A stretch of DNA of 64,000 nucleotides from assembly GCF_038630985.1 (NCBI RefSeq), contig NZ_CP152049.1, forward strand, positions 2,685,501 to 2,749,500. Reading direction: 5' to 3'. Below, piece after piece: positions 9,308-17,455 of the stretch. The DNA comes from Paenibacillus sp. FSL H8-0548. Lineage in GTDB: Bacteria > Bacillota > Bacilli > Paenibacillales > Paenibacillaceae. Position numbers and translations under genes: made by a program. The notes beneath the pieces were generated by a model. The model had not been told where the DNA came from and ran no database searches. It saw only the letters and a list, made by a program, of their open reading frames with translations. How positions within the stretch are numbered: position 1 is the first letter of the stretch; each line of letters opens with the position of its first letter.

Positions 9308-9991
9308 TTGTCAAAAAGGAGTGCAATTTCATTAGATGTAAAACTACAGGTTGTAAAAAGATGCCTTAAACAGGATTCAAATCCTCATCATGAAGCAAAG
9401 CAACTGGGGATCGACGATATGACTGTTGTGGATTGGATAAGGAAATACAAAGCAGATGGTTATGAAGGGTTAAAGGAATCCAAAGCTTGGAAAACGTACT
9501 CACATGAGCTCAAGCAGACCGCGGTTCGTGACGTTCTATCCGGAAAGTACTCCATCCGAGAAGCGACAAACCAGCATCACATTTCAAGTAAAAGTGTTTT
9601 GACGAACTGGATTTCCAAGTATACTTGTGGGAAAGAAATTAAACCTACTCGTAAAGGAACGGTTCACATGAATAAAGGACGTAAAACCACTTTTGAAGAG
9701 CGTATTGAAATTGTGCAGTATACCCTTGCCAATCAGTTGGATTATCAGAAATCGATGAAGAAGTACGATGTTTCCTACCAACAGGTGTACGCATGGGTTC
9801 GTAAATATCATTCAGGCGGCGAGGAGGTTCTTAGGGACCGTCGTGGGCGCAGTAGACCTGAGGAAGAACTGGATGAGGCTGAACGTCTTAAACTCCGAAT
9901 CAAAGAGCTAGAAGCGCGTAACGAGTATTTAGAAATGGAGAACGCCTTCGAAAAAAAGTTGGCAGAGATCCGGCGAAAACGTACACGCTAA
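9308..9991 (+). CDS. IS3-family OrfA (helix-turn-helix, leucine zipper)
   Basis: Binds the IS ends and gives the N-terminal part of the fusion transposase. Two helix-turn-helix units are visible (KRSAISLDVKLQVVKRC and TTFEERIEIVQYTL with their recognition helices). A heptad-like coiled coil follows near the end (LRIKELEARNEYLEMENAF). TTG 9308 is chosen because ATAGGAG lies at the right distance upstream. An ATG at 9290 also opens the frame but has no ribosome-binding site. Confidence 0.82.
   Translation: MSKRSAISLDVKLQVVKRCLKQDSNPHHEAKQLGIDDMTVVDWIRKYKADGYEGLKESKAWKTYSHELKQTAVRDVLSGKYSIREATNQHHISSKSVLTNWISKYTCGKEIKPTRKGTVHMNKGRKTTFEERIEIVQYTLANQLDYQKSMKKYDVSYQQVYAWVRKYHSGGEEVLRDRRGRSRPEEELDEAERLKLRIKELEARNEYLEMENAFEKKLAEIRRKRTR
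9951..9958 (+). other. Probable programmed -1 frameshift site of the IS3-family element
   Basis: Seven A residues followed by G (AAAAAAAG) lie in the last codons of orfA. The -1 frame is open from here straight into orfB without a stop (reading VGRDPAKTYTLTLVRHVDL then YQAIQEL). A-rich slippery runs of this kind make the OrfAB transposase in IS3-family elements. Confidence 0.7.
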
Positions 9992-10011
9992 CCCTCGTTC
10001 GACACGTAGAC

Positions 10012-10866
10012 TTGTATCAAGCGATTCAAGAACTGCACACGGAAAAGGGCTACGCGATACTAGCGTTATGCAAGCTCGCTAACGTCGCCAGATCTGCCTA
10101 TTATAAATGGTTAAAATGGACGCCGTCCAATCGAGAACTTGAGCGGCTTTCACTAGCAAAAGAAGTGAAGCTTCGCTATGACAAGCGAAAAGGGATACTG
10201 GGTTATCGCCAAATGCGTCTCCAATTAAACCGTAAACTGAAAAAGACTTACAACAAAAAGCGTTACTACGGGATTATGAGAGCTCTCGGATTAAAAGCAG
10301 TGATTCGGAGGAAGCGTCCAAGCTACGTGAGAGCCACGGAAACACATGTTGCCGAAAACGTCATGAACCGTGACTTTCAAGCCGCTGCTCCGAACCTAAA
10401 GTGGTGTACAGATGTCACCGAGCTGAAGTATGGGAACGGTCGAAAGTCCTATTTGAGCGCCATGATTGATGTGCACGATAACTCCGTCGTTTCGTGGGTG
10501 CTCAGCCACTCCAACAACAACAAATTGGTCATGGACACGATAAAGAAGGCATATAGGGGAAAACGTGGAATCACGCCACTTCTGCATAGTGACAGAGGTT
10601 TCCAATATACCTCGCATGAATATAATCGCTTGAAGGTGAAATACGGTTTCACAACAAGCATGTCTCGTGTGAGTCGCTGCCTGGATAACCAGCCGATCGA
10701 GCGATTTTGGGGCACATTCAAGGCAGAAAGCTTTTATTTGAAGAAATACGATACCTACGATGAAGTTCTTGAAGATGTGAGGAACTATATTCGATACTAC
10801 AACAACTACCGATATACGGAGCGACTTAACGGCTTGTCTCCCCACGAGTATCGCCGAGCTGCTTAA
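10012..10866 (+). CDS. IS3-family OrfB, integrase-type catalytic domain
   Basis: The catalytic part of the transposase, 284 residues from a TTG, though normally it is probably made as an OrfAB fusion by frameshift at 9951-9958. An HTH_21-type region (YDKRKGILGYRQMRLQLNRK) precedes the rve core. The DDE triad fits WCTDVTELK (D), LHSDRGFQY (D) and QPIERFWGTFKAE (E, 35 residues after the second D in the family). All are present and the frame is uninterrupted, so the element could be active. Confidence 0.88.
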   Translation: MYQAIQELHTEKGYAILALCKLANVARSAYYKWLKWTPSNRELERLSLAKEVKLRYDKRKGILGYRQMRLQLNRKLKKTYNKKRYYGIMRALGLKAVIRRKRPSYVRATETHVAENVMNRDFQAAAPNLKWCTDVTELKYGNGRKSYLSAMIDVHDNSVVSWVLSHSNNNKLVMDTIKKAYRGKRGITPLLHSDRGFQYTSHEYNRLKVKYGFTTSMSRVSRCLDNQPIERFWGTFKAESFYLKKYDTYDEVLEDVRNYIRYYNNYRYTERLNGLSPHEYRRAA

Positions 10867-10875
10867 TAAAAATAA

Positions 10876-10923
10876 TCCCCCAGTTCTCTGTACTTGAACT
10901 GAGGGATAGGTCTAATCGTTTTT
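10876..10923 (+). terminator. Terminator-like hairpin at the end of the IS3-family element
   Basis: TCCCCCAGTTC (10876-10886) pairs with GAACTGAGGGA (10896-10906) with one mismatch; a T-run follows at about 10919. It lies inside the IS just after orfB. Confidence 0.5.
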
Positions 10924-10972
10924 TGTTTTTTTCTACTGTCTACTTGACAGGGAGCACTTCAATCTGAGGGCG

Positions 10973-11297
10973 GGCTTTTTTTATTTTATAGGAAACTATG
11001 CATTTTCCGAACCGGTTGATAACGATGCTGCGCGAGCAGCCGGAGAGCGGATAACGAAAGCTAACGGAAGCCAGCGACGCTAAAGTTGTATTTTTAGTTA
11101 GCGTCACATTTTAACGGAACAGAGAGACGCTATTCCGCAGAAATGAAGCGAGATCGTGCATGTAGGGTACAAATAGAGGCCTGTGTTTCCGTTACAATCT
11201 TGAAACGAAAAATAAAGGCGATTTAGCGTCTGTGGTTTCCGTTAGAAGTGTGAGCGGATCCGTCTGCGAATTCCAATTACCCGTAAGGGTGATTTTG
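10973..11297 (+). repeat. Intergenic repeat family R2, copy 1
   Basis: About 325 bases match 56126-56451 in the same orientation at well over 80% by eye. Shared runs include ATAGGAAACTATGCATT, GCTAACGGAAGCCAG, GCGTCACATTTTAACGGAA and GCATGTAGGGTACAAATAGA. An internal imperfect inverted repeat joins 11062-11084 (TAACGGAAGCCAGCGACGC...) with 11222-11244 (TTTAGCGTCTGTGGTTTCC...). Both copies start in the T-run of a terminator. No coding frame is shared, so this looks like a non-coding dispersed element. The remaining bases to the ger operon hold nothing recognisable. Confidence 0.75.
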
Positions 11298-11375
11298 TTC
11301 CGTTGTCCAGCTGCATGAAAAAGGATTAATAGGATATTTTAAACAAATGACACTGTTAATGGGGGAGGTGATGGA

Positions 11376-12896
11376 ATGGAACAGGAAATGAAGCAAGCGG
11401 GAGATCCACTGGTCGTTAGCCTGCAAGAGAATATTCTCAAGATAAACAAATTAATGGGCCATAGCACGGATGTAGTTGTAAGGGAAATTAGATTAGGGAT
11501 TTTTGACGGCTTGAAAGCATGTGTCATATTCATTGACGGGCTAATCGATTCAAGTGCGGTTAACAACTTCGTTCTAGAGTCTCTTATGCTTGATAGCGTT
11601 GATTTAGGCAGCGTTAAAACAGAAGAAGGAAATGTTCTGCAGTATTTAAAAGAGTATGTTTTGACATCCGTTTCCGTTAATGAGGATGTGGCGGATTATA
11701 ATACGATGTTCACTTCTTTATTGTCCGGAGGTGTCATTTTATTAATTGATGGTCAATTATCGGGGTTCTCCATAAGCTTGAATGGCTGGAAGGAGCGCGG
11801 CATAACGGAGCCTACTTCCGAAACGGTCATTCGCGGACCCAAAGAAAGCTTTATGGAAAATATAAGGGTCAATACGGCCTTGATTCGTAGGAAAATAAAA
11901 ACGCCTGATCTGAGGATGGAAACCTATAAAATCGGGATCCTGACGCAGACAGACGTAGCGATCATGTATATTAATGGAATTTCGAATAAAAAGATTGTAA
12001 ATGAAGTGCGCTTAAGGCTGAAGAAGATCGACATCGACAGCATTCTTGAAAGCAGCTACATTGAAGAGCTGATACAAGACAAAGGGAAAACTCCATTTCC
12101 GACTGTGCTGAACTCAGAGAGACCGGATGTAATTGCTGCTGAACTGCTTGAGGGAAAAGTAGCGATCATCGTCGACGGAACACCTTATGTACTTGTCGTA
12201 CCGGCATTATTTGTTTCCTTTATTCATTCTGCGGAAGATTATTATCATCGTGCAGATATTGGAACCTTTATTCGTCTATTACGTTATTTGGGGATATTTA
12301 TCGGCTTATTCGCCCCTGCGCTATTCATTGCGATCACAACTTTTCATGTCGAATTGATTCCGCGTACACTTCTCGGGAGCCTCTCCGCGCAGCGTGAAGG
12401 CGTGCCTTTCCCAGCCTTTGTTGAAGTGTTGATTATGGAAATTACGTTTGAAATATTACGTGAAGCGGGGATTCGAATGCCGAGAAACATCGGTCAGGCA
12501 GTCTCGATTGTTGGTTCGCTAGTTATTGGGACTGCAGCCGTGCAAGCGGGTCTAATTTCTCCAGCAATGGTAATCGTGGTGTCGCTAACAGCTGTAGCCA
12601 ACTTTGTTATTCCATCAAATGATATGTCCATATCGATTCGTTTATTGCGATTTCCATTTATCTTTTTGGGTGCGTCATTCGGACTATTTGGCATGAGTGT
12701 AGGATTTATTATTCTGATCCTTCATCTCACAAGCCTGCGGTCATTTGGTGTCCCTTATTTAAGTCCATTTGCACCATTTGATATGGAAGGCCAGAAAGAT
12801 AGCATTTTGCGGGTACCAATCAGATCCATGCTTTTTCGTCCGAAATTAATTGCACGAAAAAATCTAAGACGACAGCGGATGCATCCTCCAAAATAA
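11376..12896 (+). CDS. Spore germinant receptor A subunit (GerA family)
   Basis: The A subunit of a nutrient germinant receptor in the inner spore membrane; with B and C subunits it senses small molecules and triggers germination. The 506 residues match the family length. A soluble N-terminal region (~1-280) is followed by a membrane region with about five helices (VLVVPALFVSFI, YLGIFIGLFAPALFIAIT, VSIVGSLVIGTAAV, AMVIVVSLTAVANFVI, FIFLGASFGLFGMSVGFIIL). The hallmark FHVELIPRTLL and GVPFP motifs are present. GGGGGAGGTG lies just before the ATG. It heads an A-C-small-B operon, probably expressed in the forespore. The germinant cannot be predicted. Confidence 0.92.
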   Translation: MEQEMKQAGDPLVVSLQENILKINKLMGHSTDVVVREIRLGIFDGLKACVIFIDGLIDSSAVNNFVLESLMLDSVDLGSVKTEEGNVLQYLKEYVLTSVSVNEDVADYNTMFTSLLSGGVILLIDGQLSGFSISLNGWKERGITEPTSETVIRGPKESFMENIRVNTALIRRKIKTPDLRMETYKIGILTQTDVAIMYINGISNKKIVNEVRLRLKKIDIDSILESSYIEELIQDKGKTPFPTVLNSERPDVIAAELLEGKVAIIVDGTPYVLVVPALFVSFIHSAEDYYHRADIGTFIRLLRYLGIFIGLFAPALFIAITTFHVELIPRTLLGSLSAQREGVPFPAFVEVLIMEITFEILREAGIRMPRNIGQAVSIVGSLVIGTAAVQAGLISPAMVIVVSLTAVANFVIPSNDMSISIRLLRFPFIFLGASFGLFGMSVGFIILILHLTSLRSFGVPYLSPFAPFDMEGQKDSILRVPIRSMLFRPKLIARKNLRRQRMHPPK

Positions 12897-12931
12897 CAGC
12901 AGCCTTGATGTAGAGAGCAATAGGAGGGAAC

Positions 12932-14143
12932 ATGGTGAAAAGAAAAATAAATATCATTTTATTAACGATTCTCATGTTAGCCATCATATCCGGCTGCTGG
13001 AGTCGCACGGAATTAAACGAATATTCAATTGCTGCCGGAATGGCTATCGATAAGTCTGGTGAGATGTATGAGGTATCTGTCCAAGTTTTAGAACCCAGGC
13101 AATATGAGTCTAACAAGAGCGGTGGAGCCAGCTCTTCCCCGGTAAGCCTGTTCAAAGCTAAAGGTTATTCCATTTCCGAAGCGCTTCGAAAGATGACAAA
13201 AACGAGCCCTCGAAAGATTTACTTAGGACATATACGCGTGCTTGTGATTGGTGAAAAAACGGCTCGCAATGGGATAAGTGAAATGATGGATTATTTTAGA
13301 AGGGAAATTTATTATCGTGCGGATTTTAACATCATCATTGCCAAAGACTCCACTGCAGAACAAGCTCTACTCATTATTAGTCCAATTGAAAATATTCCAT
13401 CATCCAAAGTTTATCAATCACTGGAAGCATCAGATCAATATTTGTCTTCAACAAAGGGCGTGAAATTAGACGTACTTATTAAGGGCTTGCTCAGCAAGGG
13501 GCAGAGCATAGTTTTGCCGGGTATCAAACTAATTGGAGATTCGAAGAAGGGCAATTCATTGGATAATTTAAAGACGATAACAAACTCCGCTGATATTTTG
13601 TTAATCGGGTTAGGTGTATTTCAAGAAGATAAACTGATCGGTTGGTTGAATAATGAGGATAGCACCTACTTTAATTACATTACAAATAATGTAAAAAAAT
13701 CAGGTCTAGTATTCAACTGCCCTGGCGAACAACATAAAATTAGCTATGCGGTAATGAACTCTAAAACTAAAGTGAAGGGAAGGGTGGAGCAGGGGGTGCC
13801 AAGCGTTGATATTTTTGTTCGAGCAGAAATAAATATCGTGGAGAGCGCCTGTCTTATCGATCTTCACCAGCCGGGAAACGTTACTGCTCTTGAGAAATCT
13901 GCCTCCAAATATGTTGAGGATTCGATAGTCGTTACGATAGAGAATGTGAAAAATAAATATAAGACCGATATATTTGGTTTCGGGAAAGTGATCCATCGTG
14001 CAGAGCCAAAAGCTTGGAAGGCATTAAGCAACAATTGGGATGATCAATTTAAAGATCTCCAAGTAACGGTTAAAGCGGAAATGAAAATCCAAAATATGGG
14101 GTCAGTCATAGATCCCATATTTAAGAAACCAGGAAAGGAATGA
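12932..14143 (+). CDS. Spore germinant receptor C subunit, Ger(x)C lipoprotein
   Basis: The lipoprotein subunit of the germinant receptor. A signal peptide with lipobox ISGC (Cys22) is followed by WSRTELNEYSIAAGMAIDKS, the family's conserved opening. The C-terminal region (~200-400) fits the GerAC domain. Length (403) is normal. It starts 36 bases after the A gene behind AGGAGGGAAC and ends seven bases before the next small gene, so it is co-transcribed. The lipid anchor is expected to be needed for receptor assembly on the outer face of the inner spore membrane. Confidence 0.92.
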   Translation: MVKRKINIILLTILMLAIISGCWSRTELNEYSIAAGMAIDKSGEMYEVSVQVLEPRQYESNKSGGASSSPVSLFKAKGYSISEALRKMTKTSPRKIYLGHIRVLVIGEKTARNGISEMMDYFRREIYYRADFNIIIAKDSTAEQALLIISPIENIPSSKVYQSLEASDQYLSSTKGVKLDVLIKGLLSKGQSIVLPGIKLIGDSKKGNSLDNLKTITNSADILLIGLGVFQEDKLIGWLNNEDSTYFNYITNNVKKSGLVFNCPGEQHKISYAVMNSKTKVKGRVEQGVPSVDIFVRAEINIVESACLIDLHQPGNVTALEKSASKYVEDSIVVTIENVKNKYKTDIFGFGKVIHRAEPKAWKALSNNWDDQFKDLQVTVKAEMKIQNMGSVIDPIFKKPGKE

Positions 14144-14149
14144 GTTAAG

Positions 14150-14383
14150 GTGTTAGCTGTCGTATGCATCGTAACGCTATCCGTGCTGGTTGCAATTATT
14201 GAAGCGCCACGCCTTATTAAGAGAAGGCTGAAGAAGGAAACGATAGTTTACTTCATCTGTTTGGGTGTGGCTGCCTTATTAAGTAGTGGTCAAGGCCTGA
14301 AGCTGAACATGCCCAATCCGCTCGATTGGATTACTTTTGTCTATAAGCCGCTGAGTGATGCTTTATTTCGAATGATAAATTAG
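14150..14383 (+). CDS. Small two-helix membrane protein of the germination operon (GerD-subunit-like)
   Basis: A 77-residue protein starting at GTG six bases after gerC. Two hydrophobic segments are visible: residues ~1-17 (LAVVCIVTLSVLVAIIE) and ~29-45 (TIVYFICLGVAALLSS). Between them is a basic stretch (RLIKRRLKK). Small two-helix D subunits are known in germinant receptor operons of Bacillus and relatives and modulate receptor function. Assignment is by size, topology and position rather than a specific motif. Confidence 0.65.
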   Translation: MLAVVCIVTLSVLVAIIEAPRLIKRRLKKETIVYFICLGVAALLSSGQGLKLNMPNPLDWITFVYKPLSDALFRMIN

Positions 14384-14412
14384 ATTTACATAACTAATCG
14401 AGGGTGAAAGCA

Positions 14413-15513
14413 ATGGAACAAAAAAGCATGATTTCAATCAGTCAGCTAACGATATTGATGATCATGAATGTTGTCGGTAGTTCGATACTGATCTTGCCTT
14501 CACAGCTTGTTGCGGAGGCGAAGCAAGATGCATGGCTTTCATTACTGATTTCGCTCTTGTTATCTATCCTTATTGTTTGGTTATGCCTTGCCATATACAG
14601 AAAGCATCCGGGGAAAACTTTAATTCAGATATTTGAAGCGATTCTGGGCAAATGGACGGGAAAAGCGATATCCTTGCTGTTTATTATGATGTATCCGTTT
14701 TTGTTATGTGCGCTTACGCTTAGAAGCATGGGGGAATTTGTGAAAGCTCAAACGATGCCGGACACTCCTATCGAGGCAATTTATGTCGTTTTTATTATTG
14801 CTGTTATTTACGCAGTCAAGTTAGGAATAGAATCGATAGCCCGAACTGCTGAGATTTTATCTTTTATAGGATTTATGATGATCCTGTTTATGACAGCCTC
14901 TCTCATTCCTCAAATTCAGTTGGGAAATTTGCTGCCCGTCTTAGAGGGAGGATTCAAGCCAGTCGTTCAAGGCATTATTCCTTCTATGAGTTTTTCTTTT
15001 CTGGAAATGGTTCTCTTTCTGATGTTACTGCCTCATGCCAATATGCAAGCGAAGGCTGGAAAAGCGCTGCTGTTAGGTGTCATCATTGGCTGGTCACTAT
15101 TGTTCACGATTACACTTCTTTCCATCCTAGTATTAGGAGTAGAAATAACGTCTAGTGAAATCTATCCAACCTTTGGTTTAGCCAAAAAGATAAGCATCGG
15201 TCATTTTTTTGAACGAGTGGAGTCGACGATTGCTTTCGCATGGTTTTTCACTTGCTTTATTCGAATTTGTATTTATTTTTATGTGATCGTTCAAGGTTTA
15301 GCACAAGCTCTAAATTTAAAAGATAAGAAGATGCTGGTTATTCCACTCGCCATTATTATCGTGAATGTTGCATTAGTTGCAGCTCCTAACACAAGCTATA
15401 TTTACAATTTTGATAAAAAAATTCTTCCGTTTTTCAATCTGACTTTTGGTTTGCTCGTGCCTCTGTTTTTATGGGCAGCCTCTTTAGTTAAGAGCAATAA
15501 GAGAGCGGAATAG
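14413..15513 (+). CDS. Spore germinant receptor B subunit (GerAB/YndE-like permease)
   Basis: An integral membrane protein of the APC superfamily with about ten helices. It starts MEQKSMISISQLTILMIMNV and shows the GSSILILPSQL motif of the first broken helix. In GerAB proteins this subunit holds the ligand pocket. The frame is open from a GTG at 14404, but ATG 14413 sits at the right distance from GAGGGTG and gives the usual N-terminus. Length ~366 is typical. It is the last gene of the operon, 30 bases after the small D-like gene, and converges on the lacI-family gene with no clear terminator between. Confidence 0.92.
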   Translation: MEQKSMISISQLTILMIMNVVGSSILILPSQLVAEAKQDAWLSLLISLLLSILIVWLCLAIYRKHPGKTLIQIFEAILGKWTGKAISLLFIMMYPFLLCALTLRSMGEFVKAQTMPDTPIEAIYVVFIIAVIYAVKLGIESIARTAEILSFIGFMMILFMTASLIPQIQLGNLLPVLEGGFKPVVQGIIPSMSFSFLEMVLFLMLLPHANMQAKAGKALLLGVIIGWSLLFTITLLSILVLGVEITSSEIYPTFGLAKKISIGHFFERVESTIAFAWFFTCFIRICIYFYVIVQGLAQALNLKDKKMLVIPLAIIIVNVALVAAPNTSYIYNFDKKILPFFNLTFGLLVPLFLWAASLVKSNKRAE

Positions 15514-15526
15514 CAGGTTGCTTGTC

Positions 15527-16519
15527 TTATAAATCCGCAAGCCTTGAAGTGGAGGCGCGAACGACAAGCTCTGGTTCTAAATAAACGGTTTTATGCTGTT
15601 CCGGGCTATCGATCAGTTCGAGTAAAGTTGCCGAAATGACATCTGTTATCGTCGCTATGGCAACGCCTACTACAGTCATTGGCATACCGATATCCTCCAT
15701 CTGAGGCAGGTTGTCGTAACTGACAATGGATACATCCTGCGGTACGCGAAGACCATGCTCACCGATGGCTCTGAGGATGCCGCGAGTCAAATCGATGCCG
15801 CCGCTGATGACGGCTGTAGGGCGTACTGCTCGTGCGAGCATCGTACGTGCTGCCATGTATCCATCGTGAAAATCCAAGCTATTCATCTGAAGAATCGATT
15901 CGTTCTGAAAGGGAAGGCCTAGACTAATCGTTTCTTCGCGAAAAGCTTGAATCTTGACAGTTTGCAGAGGATCATGTGACTTGGGCTCCCCGATGTAGGC
16001 AATATTCTGATGGCCAAGCTCAGCCAAATGTCGAACAGCAAGACGAATGGCTTGACCTCTGTTTACATCAACTGCGGAGTAAGACGTATAACCGGCAGCC
16101 CCATAGGTGAGAATTGGCAGCTGCTGTGGATTTATGTTGCTATAGCTGGAAATACTATTTCTGTCTCCGAAGACGAGTATGGCGTCCACCTGGTATCGGC
16201 GAAAGGTTTCGATAGCCGATTCTAAATTGCTGATGGAAAGCAGTGTGATATAACCTTTTTTCTCTAGCTGTTCGTTAATTTTTGTAATGAGAGAGGAGAG
16301 AGCCGCACGTTCAATGGATGGCCATACGACGCCAATCGCTCCACTTCTTCTGGAGACGAGACTTCGAGCAGCAATGTTGGGCTGATAGCCCATTTCCTTT
16401 GCAATAGCAAGAATATGCTGTTTGGTTTTGTTCTGTACGAGCGGACTATCTCTAAGCGCCTTAGAGACGGTAGAAAAGCTGACACCAGCTCGATCTGCGA
16501 TATCTTTAATGGTTACCAT
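15527..16519 (-). CDS. LacI-family transcriptional regulator of the sugar-acid cluster
   Basis: A ~330-residue repressor or activator. The helix-turn-helix and hinge are at the N-terminus (VTIKDIADRAGVSFSTVSKAL ... GYQPNIAARSL), followed by a periplasmic-binding-protein-like effector domain (SGAIGVVWPS ... YIGEPKSHDP ... GGIDLTRGILRAIGEHG). The open frame starts 12 codons earlier, but the ATG at 16519 follows GGAGGGAATTC and gives the standard LacI start. It is divergent from the SDR-larA-gntK-larEBC operon. Two identical 14-bp palindromes (16655-16668, 23251-23264) are likely its operators; LacI-family sites are typically such palindromes with a central CG. The effector is probably an intermediate such as gluconate, mannonate or a uronate. 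Confidence 0.88.
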   Translation of the reverse strand: MVTIKDIADRAGVSFSTVSKALRDSPLVQNKTKQHILAIAKEMGYQPNIAARSLVSRRSGAIGVVWPSIERAALSSLITKINEQLEKKGYITLLSISNLESAIETFRRYQVDAILVFGDRNSISSYSNINPQQLPILTYGAAGYTSYSAVDVNRGQAIRLAVRHLAELGHQNIAYIGEPKSHDPLQTVKIQAFREETISLGLPFQNESILQMNSLDFHDGYMAARTMLARAVRPTAVISGGIDLTRGILRAIGEHGLRVPQDVSIVSYDNLPQMEDIGMPMTVVGVAIATITDVISATLLELIDSPEQHKTVYLEPELVVRASTSRLADL

Positions 16520-16618
16520 GAATTCCCTCCGGCAAATGCATGTGCGAATACTCATTTATGTCGTTCACTTTATCATAGTATTATATTTTTGCAAATGAAA
16601 GCGACCTATTTTTTGGTA

Positions 16619-16647
16619 TGGACAGCAACGAAATATTGGGATAATAT
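16619..16647 (+). promoter_or_regulatory. Predicted sigma-A promoter of the sugar-acid operon
   Basis: TGGACA (16619-16624) and TAATAT (16642-16647) are separated by 17 bases. The operator palindrome begins seven bases after the -10 box, covering the expected transcription start, which fits repression. Confidence 0.55.
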
Positions 16648-16654
16648 TAATAAA

Positions 16655-16668
16655 TAACAACGTTGTTA
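16655..16668. promoter_or_regulatory. LacI-type operator 1
   Basis: A perfect 14-bp palindrome, TAACAACGTTGTTA, lies between the predicted -10 box and the SDR gene. The identical sequence recurs at 23251-23264 before the gnd gene. A divergent lacI-family gene starts ~135 bases away. Confidence 0.75.
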
Positions 16669-16693
16669 ATTTGGGATGGGGAGTGGTTTGCTA

Positions 16694-17455
16694 ATGTTTA
16701 ACTTACAAGATACTGTATCAGTCGTGATCGGTGGAAATGGTGTGCTAGGCAGTGCCATGGCAGCTGCGCTTGCCGAAGCAGGATCGAAGGTCGCTGTAGT
16801 TGGCCGGGATATGGAGAAAGCTAGAGTAGTATGCGAGCAAATCGAGCAAAACGGCGGTACCGCGGTTTCTTTCCAAGCAGATGCTACTAAAAAAGACGAG
16901 CTGGAAGCCGTATTAGATCAAGTATTGCAGTGGGGTGGACGTGTCGACACTCTCATTAATGCGTCAGGTACCAATAGCACAACGCCGTTCTTTGATTTGG
17001 AAATGGAAGAATGGGATCGCATTATGGATGTTAACTTGAAAAGTGTCGTACTCGCTTGCCAGGTCTTTGGGAAAAAGATGGTTGAGCAAGGCAGCGGCGG
17101 CTCCATTATAAATATATCTTCCGTTTCATCTGAACCACCGCTCTCCAGGGTGTTTACCTATTCAGCATCCAAGGCGGGAGTTAATAGCGTAACTCAGTTT
17201 TTGGCTCGGGAATTGGCTCCTCATAACGTAAGAGTAAATGCGATCATTCCTGGTTTCTTCCCTGCCGAGCAAAACAAAAAAATTCTATCGCCGGAGCGAG
17301 TAGAATCGATTATGAAGCATACGCCAATGAATCGCTTTGGTGATCCAGCGGAGCTTAAAGGTATGGTTGTATACTTAGCCTCTGCCAAAGCATCCTCATT
17401 TGTAACAGGTGCTATGATGCGCGTAGATGGCGGATTTGGAGCAATGACGATATGA
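16694..17455 (+). CDS. SDR oxidoreductase, fructuronate reductase / mannonate oxidoreductase type
   Basis: A 253-residue short-chain dehydrogenase. The NAD(P)-binding motif is GGNGVLG near the start, the NASG motif follows beta-4, and the catalytic Ser ... Tyr156-x3-Lys160 is in SSVSSE ... YSASK. PGFFPAEQN after the active site is a motif I associate with SDR-type fructuronate reductases (Bacillus UxuB/YjmF group), which reduce D-fructuronate to D-mannonate. A gluconate 5-dehydrogenase role is the alternative. The frame is open from 16676, but ATG 16694 has a GGGGAG site at proper spacing. The stop overlaps the next start (ATGA), so translation is coupled to the LarA-family gene. Confidence 0.82.
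   Translation: MFNLQDTVSVVIGGNGVLGSAMAAALAEAGSKVAVVGRDMEKARVVCEQIEQNGGTAVSFQADATKKDELEAVLDQVLQWGGRVDTLINASGTNSTTPFFDLEMEEWDRIMDVNLKSVVLACQVFGKKMVEQGSGGSIINISSVSSEPPLSRVFTYSASKAGVNSVTQFLARELAPHNVRVNAIIPGFFPAEQNKKILSPERVESIMKHTPMNRFGDPAELKGMVVYLASAKASSFVTGAMMRVDGGFGAMTI

Larger units (their letters stand above)
9241..10956 (+). mobile_element. IS3-family (IS150-like) insertion sequence
   Basis: A 1716-bp element with imperfect terminal repeats. The left end starts TGCTCCC and contains AGTAGACAGTAGAAAAAAC; the right end, reversed, starts TGCTCCC and contains AGTAGACAGTAGAAAAAAAC. The TG...CA ends fit the IS3 family. It carries orfA and orfB in the usual 0/-1 frame relation. No target duplication is visible (ATA left, CTT right). 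The flanks AGCTCGCACCTCA (from 9222) and TGAGGGCGGGCTTTTTTT (to 10981) are the two arms of one terminator, so insertion was into its loop. Confidence 0.88.

Noticed and set aside
10396..10845. 149-codon minus-strand frame inside IS3-family orfB
   Set aside because: Overlaps the DDE catalytic domain entirely and has no features of a protein.
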